From the NCBI GenBank assembly GCA_031282935.1, contig JAITCS010000216.1, positions 1 to 12,000 of the forward strand: a DNA stretch of 12,000 nucleotides, written 5' to 3'. Each line of letters begins with the position of its first letter. Position 1 is the stretch's first letter. This DNA is from Cellulomonadaceae bacterium (GTDB lineage: Bacteria > Actinomycetota > Actinomycetes > Actinomycetales > Cellulomonadaceae). Below are positions 5,967 through 12,000 of this stretch, in pieces. The notes below the pieces were generated by a model. That model searched no databases. It had not been told where the DNA came from and saw nothing but the letters and a program-made list of their open reading frames with translations. Both the position numbers and the translations under genes were made by a program.

Positions 5967-8102
5967 TTATTTTTCTCCCTGGGCGTTATCGGATGATTTT
6001 GCGGTTTTGTTGCCCTCAGCCTTTTCGGCCTGAGCTTGAATTGCGGTAATGGCGATAGTGTTGACGATGTCCTCGACTAAGGCGCCGCGCGAAAGGTCGT
6101 TCACGGGCTGGTTTAGGCCCTGCAGCACCGGGCCAATCGCCACGGCCCCGGACGAGCGTTGCACGGCCTTGTACGTGTTGTTGCCGGTGTTGAGGTCAGG
6201 GAACACGAATACGGTGGCCTTGCCAGCCACCTTGGAGTTGGGCAGCTTCGAGGCCGCGACGGCGGCGTCCACAGCGGCGTCGTACTGGATTGGGCCTTCC
6301 ACCTCCAAGTCGGGGCGGCGCTCGCGTACGAGGGCGGTGGCCTCGCGCACCTTGTCCACATCGGCACCTGTGCCCGAATCTCCAGTGGAATAGGAGAGCA
6401 TGGCGATACGCGGTTCGATACCGAACTGTTGCGCCGTGGCCGCAGAAGAGATAGCTATATCGGCTAACTGTTCTGCAGTGGGGTCAGGGATAACTGCGCA
6501 GTCACCGTACACCAGCACTTGATCTTCCAAGCACATAAGGAATACGCCAGAAACCGACGAAATGCCAGGCTTTGTCTTGATGGTCTCAAAACTAGGTCGG
6601 ATAGTGTGCGCGGTAGTGTGGGCGGCACCCGAAACCATACCATCAGCGTCACCGCAATAAACCATCATGGTGCCAAAGTAGGAAACATCCTGCACGATTT
6701 CCCGGGCCCGCTCTAGGGTCATGCCCTTCTTTTCGCGCAGTTTGGTATATACCTTTGCGTATTTCTCAACGTATTCTGGATCGTGGGGCGAAATAATCTT
6801 GGCGCCTGAGATATCCAAACCCAATTCGGCCGCCCGCTGGCGAATCTTGCCTTCATCCCCCAAAATGATTAGCTTTGCAATGCCCCGCGCCAAAACGGTT
6901 GAAGCGGCTCGCAAAATCCGGTCGTCACTGCCCTCAGGCAAAACGATGCGCTCTTTTTGCTTTCCGGCTTGCTCCATTAGGGAATACTCGAACATTACCG
7001 GCGTGACAACGCCGGTACTCTTGACGGCAATGCGATCAAGTAAATCTTTGCCATCTACATTGTTCTCGAATAGCTGCAAAGCCAGATCAATCTTTCGAGC
7101 GGAACTGGCACTAATCCGACCGCGACACCGCGAAGCGGCACGGGCTGCGGGGTAGGTGTCCATGTCCGTGAGGATCACTGGCACGTTCGGGGACATTGCC
7201 TTTACCAGCCGATTGACGTTGCCTTTGGGGCGATAACCGCCGGTGAGGATAATCCCGGCGAGAGTTGGGAACTCTGGGGTTTTCTGCGCGGAAAGCAACC
7301 CAATCAGAACCTCGGTGCGATCCCCGGCAGTGATCACCACATCGCCGTCCGCAATTCGGTCGAGTAAATGACGCAAGGACATGGCGCCAACCACAACGTC
7401 ACTGGCTTCCCGTGTTAACAAGGCGGGGTCGCCCAAGAACTGCTGCCCATTCACGGCGTCTTTCAGTTGCCCAACTGTGGGAACGCCTAAGAAACCTTCT
7501 TCAGGGACAGTCCAAATGGGCAGGTCTGGCTCGGGGCAGAGCCGTTCTTTGCGTTCTTTGGTGATTAAGCCTTCAAGGCGAGTATATACGGCGCCAATGG
7601 CAACGGCATGATTCTTCTTCAATTCCGTAAGTGCCATGCTCGCGGTGGCGTTGGCGGCCTCATCATTTCGACCCAAACCGGAAACCACTAACAAAACCGG
7701 GGCACCGATATTGGCCGCAATGCGGCAGTTGATTGCCAACTCCGTGGAACTGGAAACATCGGTGTAGTCTGTGCCTAATACCACCAAAACGTCCGCTTTC
7801 GCGGCGATTTCGTGATACTTTGCGACTATCTTTGCCATCGCCTCGTCGGGCTTCTCGTGAATCTCTTCGTAAGTAACCCCACACGCATCCTCGTAGGTTA
7901 ATGGAGAATTGGCGTGCTCCAGCAACATTTCGAGGGTTTCATCATGCCCACCCGCTAAGGATTCCGATTCTCGAAATACCGGCCGATAAACCCCAACTTT
8001 CAACCCCTGCCGCACCAATAAGTCAATAACACCCAATGCGGTAGTGGCTTTGCCGGAATGTCCTTCTGGGGAAATAATCATCAGGCTACGGGCGGACGGC
8101 AT
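5967..8102 (-). CDS. pta: Phosphate acetyltransferase (long form with P-loop and DRTGG domains)
   Basis: Pta interconverts acetyl-CoA plus Pi and acetyl-phosphate plus CoA. The protein has 711 residues in three parts. An N-terminal P-loop NTPase-like domain (about 5-220) starts IISPEGHSGKATTALG. A DRTGG-type domain (about 230-335) contains TAGDRTEVLIGLL. The catalytic PTA domain (about 375-690) has VLPEGSDDRILRA, DADGMVSGAAHTTAHTIRP, GDCAVIPDPTAEQL, SYSTGDSGTG and VFPDLNTGNNTYKAVQR. The start is set at 8102 because AAGGAG (8109-8114) sits 6 nt upstream of that ATG. An in-frame ATG at 8120 would contain the Shine-Dalgarno sequence and has none of its own. The last ~20 residues are charged and low in complexity. 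The P-loop has Ala19 where Ser or Thr usually follows the Lys. The gene is 151 bp downstream of xfp and directly abuts ackA. Confidence 0.97.
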   Translation of the reverse strand: MPSARSLMIISPEGHSGKATTALGVIDLLVRQGLKVGVYRPVFRESESLAGGHDETLEMLLEHANSPLTYEDACGVTYEEIHEKPDEAMAKIVAKYHEIAAKADVLVVLGTDYTDVSSSTELAINCRIAANIGAPVLLVVSGLGRNDEAANATASMALTELKKNHAVAIGAVYTRLEGLITKERKERLCPEPDLPIWTVPEEGFLGVPTVGQLKDAVNGQQFLGDPALLTREASDVVVGAMSLRHLLDRIADGDVVITAGDRTEVLIGLLSAQKTPEFPTLAGIILTGGYRPKGNVNRLVKAMSPNVPVILTDMDTYPAARAASRCRGRISASSARKIDLALQLFENNVDGKDLLDRIAVKSTGVVTPVMFEYSLMEQAGKQKERIVLPEGSDDRILRAASTVLARGIAKLIILGDEGKIRQRAAELGLDISGAKIISPHDPEYVEKYAKVYTKLREKKGMTLERAREIVQDVSYFGTMMVYCGDADGMVSGAAHTTAHTIRPSFETIKTKPGISSVSGVFLMCLEDQVLVYGDCAVIPDPTAEQLADIAISSAATAQQFGIEPRIAMLSYSTGDSGTGADVDKVREATALVRERRPDLEVEGPIQYDAAVDAAVAASKLPNSKVAGKATVFVFPDLNTGNNTYKAVQRSSGAVAIGPVLQGLNQPVNDLSRGALVEDIVNTIAITAIQAQAEKAEGNKTAKSSDNAQGEK

Positions 8103-8108
8103 GTAAAT

Positions 8109-8114
8109 CTCCTT
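8109..8114 (-). promoter_or_regulatory. Shine-Dalgarno sequence that decides the pta start
   Basis: AAGGAG on the minus strand is 6 nt upstream of the ATG at 8102. It lies within the six codons that an upstream ATG (8120) would add, which favours 8102 as the start. Confidence 0.75.
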
Positions 8115-8161
8115 ATTCATTACCGGCTGAGGTTGGGGCGACCTGGTTAGGCGAGCGTCAA

Positions 8162-8189
8162 GTTGCCCGAGTTATCGAGGTTACCCGAG
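8162..8189. repeat. GTTRCCCGAG repeat pair in the xfp-pta spacer
   Basis: GTTGCCCGAG (8162-8171) and GTTACCCGAG (8180-8189) flank the related TTATCGAG (8172-8179), giving three short direct repeats about 9 bp apart, roughly one helical turn. The group lies 60-87 bp upstream of the pta start. It could be an operator for the pta-ackA-mqo unit. I find no clear -10/-35 pair near it. Confidence 0.4.
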
Positions 8190-8225
8190 GCTAGCGTATA
8201 GCGCAGCGCTCGGTGGCGCATAGGG

Positions 8226-8251
8226 GAGTGACGCCAAAAAGCGCGCCACTC
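8226..8251 (-). terminator. Hairpin immediately after the xfp stop codon
   Basis: On the xfp strand GAGTGGCGC pairs with GGCGTCACTC-type sequence to give a 9-bp stem with one G-T wobble, closing an 8-nt T-rich loop. It begins 2 bp after the TAG of xfp. No T tract follows, so it may be a Rho-assisted or partial terminator, or an mRNA 3'-end stabiliser that sets xfp apart from pta-ackA-mqo. Confidence 0.45.
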
Positions 8252-8253
8252 GC

Positions 8254-10881
8254 CTATTCGTTGTCGCCGCCTGTGACATTCGTCGCAGACGTAGCGCCAG
8301 CCGTAGCCACTGAGCCGTCCCCGGCGCCCGTTCCGCTGTGCGCGGCCAGATACTCCCGAGCTTCCGGCCACACCCAATCGCGCACTTCAGGGATGTCGTC
8401 GCCGTATTCTCGGGTGTACGCGCGCGCCCGGATGCGGGCGTCCTGCATACGTTGTCGCAAGCCAGCGTATTTGGACGCCATTCCGGGCACCCGGTCAATA
8501 ACATCTATGACCAAGTGATACCGGTCAATATCGTTAAGCATAACCATATCAAACGGCGTGGTGGTGGTGCCCTCTTCCTTATACCCACGCGTATGGATAT
8601 TGCTGTGACCATTACGCCGATAAGTCAGCTCATGAATCAGCGACGGGTAACCGTGATACGCGAAAATGACGGGTTTATCCGTGGTGAAAATACCGTCAAA
8701 CTCTTTGTCAGTGAGGCCGTGCGGGTGTTCCTTGGAATCCTGCAACTTCATCAAATCCACCACATTAACCATCCGGATTTTTAGTTCTGGGCAATGCTCG
8801 CGCAGAATATCTATGGCAGCCAGAATCTCCAAAGTCGGCACGTCACCGGCGGCAGCCAAAACGACGTCCGGTTCCTCGCCGTCTGGTTCATTTGAGGCCC
8901 ATTCCCAGATACCGATACCTCTACTGCAATGGGCGATGGCCTCATCCATGGTGAGCCACTGGGGCGCGGGCTGTTTCCCGGCCACCACCACATTCACGTA
9001 TTGGCGCGACCGCAAGCAGTGGTCGTAAGTGCTCAACAAAGTGTTGGCATCGGGGGGCAAATAGACTCGAACTATTTCGGCCTTTTTGTTCACCACATGA
9101 TCAATAAAGCCAGGGTCTTGATGGCTAAAACCGTTGTGGTCTTGGCGCCAAACATGGGAGGAAAGCAGGTAATTCAACGACGCGATAGGCCGACGCCACG
9201 GAATGTGGTTAGTCACTTTCAACCACTTCGCGTGTTGGTTAAACATCGAATCAATGATGTGAATGAATGCCTCGTAAGAGTTCATCACTCCGTGCCGGCC
9301 AGTGAGCAACCAGCCCTCAAGCCAGCCCTCAGTTTGGTGTTCGGAAAGCATTTCCATAACGCGGCCCACTTCACCCAAATGCTCGTCGGTGGCCTCGGTG
9401 TAGAACTCCGCTTCCCATTGCTTATCGGTCACATCGAAAACATCTTGCAGGCGGTTTGATGCGGTTTCGTCTGGCCCGAATATCCGGAAGTTCTGCGGAT
9501 TTTGTCGGATAACCTCCCTAAAGAACTTTCCGAGTTCCCGCGTGGCCTCTGCAATCGTGGCTCCAGGCACCGGAACCGGCACAGCCATGTCACGGAAATC
9601 AGGCATTCGCAAATCTTTCAGCAATAACCCGCCGTTCGCGTGCGGATTATCGCTCATCCGATATCTGCCCTCAGGGGCGAGCGACTGGATTTCCGGCAAA
9701 ATCTTGCCGTCCTCGTCGAACAATTCCTCCGGACGATAACTTTGCAGCCAACGCTCTAAATCATGCAAATGGCCCTCAGTATCCCGCGCCGAAGCCAACG
9801 GAACTTGGTGCGCCCGCCACGAACCCACCGTCTTTTTGCCGTCAATAGTTTCCGGGCCAGTCCAGCCCTTCGGGGATTTGAAAACAATCATTGGCCAACG
9901 GGGTCGCGAATCGTCGCCAGCGCGCGCTTTGGCCTTAATTTCCGCAATCTTGTCCATAATTTCATCGAGCAAAGCCGCATAGCGCCGGTGAATGTCCAAG
10001 AAATCCATCTCGCTGGTGGGAATATCGGGCACCTCAAAGAAATACGGATCGTGACCATATCCGCGCATCAGTTCCGCGAGTTCTTCCTCTGGAATACGCG
10101 CCAAAACCGTAGGGTTCGCAATCTTGTACCCGTTCAGGTGCAAAATCGGCAACACCACACCGTCTTGCGCCGGATTCAAGAACTTGTTCGAGTGCCAAGA
10201 AGTCGCCAACGGCCCAGTTTCCGCCTCGCCATCGCCCACAACCGCCATAACCAAAAGATCAGGATTATTGTATGCGGCCCCATACGCATGGCTCAACGCA
10301 TAGCCGAGTTCGCCACCTTCGTGAATGGAGCCTGGAGTTTCCGGCGCGACGTGTGAGGGGATTCCACCAGGGAATGAGAATTGCCTAAATAGCCTTTGCA
10401 ACCCCTCGGCGTCCTCAGAAATATCGGGGTAATACTCAGAATAGGTGCCGTCCAAATAAGCGGAAGCTACTAAACCTGGCCCGCCATGCCCTGGGCCGAT
10501 AATGTAAATGGTGTCTTGCTTGCGCTCTTTGATGATGCGGTTCATGTGTACATAAAAGAAGTTCAACCCTGGGGTGGTGCCCCAGTGGCCCAATAACCGA
10601 CGCTTCACATCATCGCGGCTCAATGGTTTCTTTAGCAAGGGGTTGTCGAGCAAATAAATCTGCCCCACTGACATGTAATTGGCTGCTCTGAACCATTCAT
10701 CCATGCGGTTCAGGTATTCATCAGACAACTGCGATATTCCGTTGGCTTTCCACGAATGGTATTCTGGTGTGCCCGCCTGCTGGTGCGTGGCCTCTTCAAA
10801 TGTTTTTGCCTCATCAGCAACCGTGGCATTACTCACGCTAGTAACGCCTGCGCTCAATTCGATTCGCTCCGGCTGTTCCAT
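8254..10881 (-). CDS. xfp: Xylulose-5-phosphate/fructose-6-phosphate phosphoketolase
   Basis: This thiamine-diphosphate enzyme splits xylulose-5-P or fructose-6-P with phosphate into acetyl-phosphate and an aldose phosphate, the key step of the bifid shunt. The protein has 875 residues, against about 790-825 for well-known homologues. Signatures include [11 protein letters not shown] (98-108), IGPGHGGPG (128-136), [18 protein letters not shown] (176-193), the ThDP motif [11 protein letters not shown] (214-224), GYKIANP (251-257), RAHQVP (His358), GPDETASNR (469-477) and [14 protein letters not shown] (743-756). The extra length is an N-terminal ~30-residue extension and a Gly/Ala/Thr-rich tail from about 848. 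The start at 10881 follows AAAGGGG by 5 nt. An in-frame ATG at 10911 arises from a tandem repeat and has no ribosome binding site. The gene leads the acetyl-phosphate block; whether F6P or Xu5P is preferred cannot be told. Confidence 0.96.
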   Translation of the reverse strand: MEQPERIELSAGVTSVSNATVADEAKTFEEATHQQAGTPEYHSWKANGISQLSDEYLNRMDEWFRAANYMSVGQIYLLDNPLLKKPLSRDDVKRRLLGHWGTTPGLNFFYVHMNRIIKERKQDTIYIIGPGHGGPGLVASAYLDGTYSEYYPDISEDAEGLQRLFRQFSFPGGIPSHVAPETPGSIHEGGELGYALSHAYGAAYNNPDLLVMAVVGDGEAETGPLATSWHSNKFLNPAQDGVVLPILHLNGYKIANPTVLARIPEEELAELMRGYGHDPYFFEVPDIPTSEMDFLDIHRRYAALLDEIMDKIAEIKAKARAGDDSRPRWPMIVFKSPKGWTGPETIDGKKTVGSWRAHQVPLASARDTEGHLHDLERWLQSYRPEELFDEDGKILPEIQSLAPEGRYRMSDNPHANGGLLLKDLRMPDFRDMAVPVPVPGATIAEATRELGKFFREVIRQNPQNFRIFGPDETASNRLQDVFDVTDKQWEAEFYTEATDEHLGEVGRVMEMLSEHQTEGWLEGWLLTGRHGVMNSYEAFIHIIDSMFNQHAKWLKVTNHIPWRRPIASLNYLLSSHVWRQDHNGFSHQDPGFIDHVVNKKAEIVRVYLPPDANTLLSTYDHCLRSRQYVNVVVAGKQPAPQWLTMDEAIAHCSRGIGIWEWASNEPDGEEPDVVLAAAGDVPTLEILAAIDILREHCPELKIRMVNVVDLMKLQDSKEHPHGLTDKEFDGIFTTDKPVIFAYHGYPSLIHELTYRRNGHSNIHTRGYKEEGTTTTPFDMVMLNDIDRYHLVIDVIDRVPGMASKYAGLRQRMQDARIRARAYTREYGDDIPEVRDWVWPEAREYLAAHSGTGAGDGSVATAGATSATNVTGGDNE

Positions 10882-10886
10882 TTTAG

Positions 10887-10893
10887 CCCCTTT
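10887..10893 (-). promoter_or_regulatory. Shine-Dalgarno sequence of xfp
   Basis: AAAGGGG on the minus strand lies 5 nt before the ATG at 10881. It decides against the in-frame upstream ATG at 10911. The stop of a repeat-encoded 11-codon reading frame (10892-10927) overlaps its first two bases. Confidence 0.65.
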
Positions 10894-10896
10894 ACC

Positions 10897-10928
10897 TACG
10901 CATGGATACATGTACGCATGGATACATG
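10897..10928. repeat. Perfect tandem 16-bp repeat in the xfp leader
   Basis: TACGCATGGATACATG occurs twice head to tail at 10897-10912 and 10913-10928, and the junction forms the palindrome TACATGTA. The block ends 3 bp upstream of the xfp Shine-Dalgarno sequence, 16 bp before the ATG. It may be an operator for a regulator of xfp or a leader-RNA element. On the xfp strand each copy supplies an ATG: the distal one opens an 11-codon frame ([11 protein letters not shown]) and the proximal one is in frame with xfp. Confidence 0.8.
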
Positions 10929-10965
10929 ATTGCGCCGCCCCGCTGGTGCGACCGCAACCTCACTG

Positions 10966-10971
10966 AGTCTA
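10966..10971 (-). promoter_or_regulatory. Weak candidate -10 for xfp
   Basis: TAGACT on the minus strand keeps the three most conserved -10 bases. It would give a leader of about 80 nt containing the tandem repeat. No -35 is convincing, so this is only the best of poor candidates. Confidence 0.25.
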
Positions 10972-11011
10972 GCCTTAATGGCCGGAAACGCTCCACCGCG
11001 ACGCGCCGACC

Positions 11012-11033
11012 GGCTGGCGCCTTTGCGCCAACC
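11012..11033. other. Inverted repeat in the xfp/HMA divergent region
   Basis: TGGCGC-CTTT-GCGCCA (11015-11030) is a perfect 6-bp inverted repeat. Past one mismatch it extends to GG (11012-11013) and CC (11032-11033). It lies between the divergent xfp and HMA genes. It could be an operator or, if transcribed toward xfp, a leader hairpin. No function can be assigned. Confidence 0.4.
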
Positions 11034-11116
11034 AGCACCCCGGAATCGCCGAAAAAGTGGTTCTCACCTGCACTGATTGCCGGTTTCCTCCTCCTTGGGG
11101 CGCACGCAGAAATTAG

Positions 11117-11125
11117 TGGTATATT
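11117..11125 (+). promoter_or_regulatory. Extended -10 promoter, predicted leaderless start at 11132
   Basis: TGG-TATATT is an extended -10 ending 6 nt before the ATG at 11132, with no Shine-Dalgarno sequence in front of the gene. A possible TTGGGG -35 (11095-11100) would need a long 19-bp spacer. Confidence 0.6.
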
Positions 11126-11131
11126 TTCGGC

Positions 11132-11362
11132 ATGGCTACTTATGACATCAAAGTAAAAGGCATGACCTGCGGACACTGTGCTGACGCTGTTACCAACGCG
11201 CTGACCGCGCTTGATGGCGTACAAGAGGTTTCTTTCGGCGACGTCAACAACGGCGGCATCACCTCTGTGGACGTCACTGGCGATGCGAACCTGGACGAAG
11301 GCGACATTCGCGCAGCCATCAACGATGCGGGCTACGAACTTTACAGCGTCGCGGTTAACTAG
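11132..11362 (+). CDS. HMA-domain metallochaperone (CopZ-like)
   Basis: The 76-residue protein is a single heavy-metal-associated domain. It has the metal-binding loop GMTCGHC (10-16, ligands Cys13 and Cys16) after the first strand, the VTNALTALDGVQEV helix-strand, and the closing AAINDAGYEL helix. Such proteins carry Cu(I), or less often another soft metal, to a P-type ATPase or repressor in the cytoplasm. Residues 36-55 are richer in Gly, Asn and Asp than in many CopZ proteins. No P-type ATPase, CsoR or other copper gene is visible in the window, so the partner must lie elsewhere. The start is supported by the extended -10 six nucleotides upstream. The gene is divergent from xfp and convergent with DUF3097. 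Confidence 0.9.
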   Translation: MATYDIKVKGMTCGHCADAVTNALTALDGVQEVSFGDVNNGGITSVDVTGDANLDEGDIRAAINDAGYELYSVAVN

Positions 11363-11381
11363 CTGTCCGCAGGGTTGTCGC

Positions 11382-11407
11382 TGGCCTGTTCTGGTGCCAC
11401 TTTTTTT
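11382..11407 (+). terminator. Possible intrinsic terminator of the HMA gene
   Basis: TGGC (11382-11385) can pair with GCCA (11396-11399), and a run of seven T (11401-11407) follows one base later. The T tract is convincing but the stem is only 4 bp. The position, 20 bp after the stop, fits termination of the plus-strand transcript. Confidence 0.35.
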
Positions 11408-11476
11408 GGTGTATCCAATCCTGATGCGCCATTCTTGATGCATCTGTTTTTGGTGCGCCGATTTATGATGCAACTG
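11392..11476. repeat. Three degenerate ~29-bp direct repeats between convergent genes
   Basis: Units begin at 11392, 11422 and 11451, so they are 29-30 bp apart. The second and third are close: TGATGCGCCATT...TGATGCATCTG and TGGTGCGCCGATT...TGATGCAACTG. The first is more diverged (TGGTGCCAC...GGTGTATCC). The third runs into the last codons of the DUF3097 gene. Their role is unknown; they may be a decayed tandem duplication near the 3' end of that gene. Confidence 0.5.
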
Positions 11477-12000
11477 GAGCGGAAACGAAGTCAATAAGTT
11501 CTTCAACGCGCCCAAGCAAAGCCGGTTCTAGGTCGCGGTAATCGCGCACGGTTTTAAGCAGACGGCTCCAAGCGTTGGCGATGTCGGTTTGATTCTGGGC
11601 GGGCCAACCAAGCTTATTCAGGATTCCGATTTTCCATTCGGTGTTGCGCTCAATTACTGGCCAGTTCGCGATTCCGATTCTTTGGGGTCTGATCGCTTGC
11701 CACACGTCCACATAGGGGTGGCCCAAGATCAGCACTGTGCCTGGGGGGACGGTCGCCAGCGCGAGTTGCGCCAGCCGTTGCTCTTTGGTGCCCGGCAAAA
11801 GGTGATCCACCAGAACCCCCACGCGCCGCTCAGGTGTGGGTTGAAACTCGGCGAGGGCTGCGGCCAGGTTGTCCACCCCGTCCAGTTCCTCAACAACGAT
11901 GCCCTCGACCCGCAAGTCGTCGCCCCAGACCTTCTCGATAAGTTCGGCGTCGTGCTTGCCCTCGACCCAAATGCGTGACCCGCGAGCCACGCGCGCCCGA
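11463..12000 (-). CDS. DUF3097 family protein (5' end outside the window)
   Basis: The frame is open to the right edge, so only the C-terminal ~178 residues are seen; full members are roughly 270-280 long. The sequence matches the actinobacterial DUF3097 family: SRIWVEGKHDAELIEKVWGD, VEELDGVDNLAAAL, RRVGVLVDHLLPGTKEQR, LILGHPYVDVWQAI and LEPALLGRVEELIDFV. A GTG at 11990 could be read as a start, but the family alignment continues through ARVARGSRIW, so it is internal. The function is not established. The VEGKHDA and VLVDHLLPGTKE blocks have the order and spacing of a Toprim fold such as that of RNase M5 (inference). The gene is convergent with the HMA gene. Confidence 0.85.
   Translation of the reverse strand, partial: RARVARGSRIWVEGKHDAELIEKVWGDDLRVEGIVVEELDGVDNLAAALAEFQPTPERRVGVLVDHLLPGTKEQRLAQLALATVPPGTVLILGHPYVDVWQAIRPQRIGIANWPVIERNTEWKIGILNKLGWPAQNQTDIANAWSRLLKTVRDYRDLEPALLGRVEELIDFVSAPVAS

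Noticed and set aside
5064..6467. Several plus-strand frames of about 100-170 codons opposite pta and ackA
   Set aside because: They are antisense shadows of highly conserved genes, with no recognisable domains and no start signals.
8103..8120. Upstream in-frame ATG for pta
   Set aside because: It has no Shine-Dalgarno sequence and would place the good AAGGAG inside the coding region.
10882..10911. Upstream in-frame ATG for xfp
   Set aside because: It is created by the tandem repeat and lacks a ribosome binding site, while the ATG at 10881 has AAAGGGG at 5 nt.
11087..11096. Very strong Shine-Dalgarno-like AAGGAGGAGG on the minus strand
   Set aside because: No ATG, GTG or TTG occurs at usable distance. 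The nearest GTG is 13 nt away and opens only a featureless 32-codon frame, so this is probably chance.
11392..11476. Regularly spaced repeats as a CRISPR array
   Set aside because: The units are degenerate and contiguous, without unique spacers, and no cas gene is present.
10892..11515. 207-codon minus-strand open frame across the xfp/HMA region
   Set aside because: It runs antisense through the well-supported HMA gene and two intergenic regions, has no recognisable domain, and its end is encoded by the tandem repeat.

Overview
The window looks like ordinary chromosome from a mid-GC (roughly mid-50s % by eye) actinobacterium, most likely of the Actinomycetaceae type. The evidence is three actinobacterial families (DUF3097, DUF6226 and an NrtR-like Nudix/winged-helix protein), a long Pta with an N-terminal P-loop/DRTGG half, a phosphoketolase, and promoters that place the start codon at the predicted transcription start. 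I cannot name a genus from the sequence alone. I see no transposase, integrase, phage gene, tRNA, rRNA or CRISPR array.

Layout. Positions 1-197 hold no gene I can defend, only a pair of imperfect direct repeats. A plus-strand pair follows: a membrane-anchored metallophosphoesterase (198-1136) and an NrtR-like protein with a decayed Nudix box (1133-2044), overlapping by ATGA. Next is a small zinc-ribbon protein (2140-2415). It converges, with only 4 bp between, on a minus-strand DUF6226 gene (2420-3190).

From 10881 down to 3230 lies a minus-strand metabolic block: xfp (phosphoketolase), pta, ackA and mqo. The last three are packed with 0-1 bp gaps. Phosphoketolase makes acetyl-phosphate from xylulose-5-P or fructose-6-P. 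AckA converts acetyl-phosphate to acetate plus ATP, and Pta interconverts it with acetyl-CoA. Mqo passes electrons from malate to the quinone pool. Together they point to a bifid-shunt-like acetate route whose genes sit next to a respiratory malate dehydrogenase. The 250 bp divergent region upstream of xfp carries a perfect tandem 16-bp repeat just before the xfp ribosome binding site. To the right are a small HMA-type metallochaperone (11132-11362) and, convergent with it, the 3' part of a DUF3097 gene cut by the window edge (11463-12000).

The most notable non-coding pattern concerns starts. Four starts that are not inside an operon (198, 2140, 3190 and 11132) lack a Shine-Dalgarno sequence and have a good -10 box ending 6-7 nt before the ATG, which predicts leaderless mRNAs. 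The starts of xfp, pta and ackA instead have clear Shine-Dalgarno sequences. I did not find a convincing new multi-gene system. The best leads are the xfp tandem repeat, the repeat-encoded acidic insert in Mqo, and the Toprim-like look of DUF3097.
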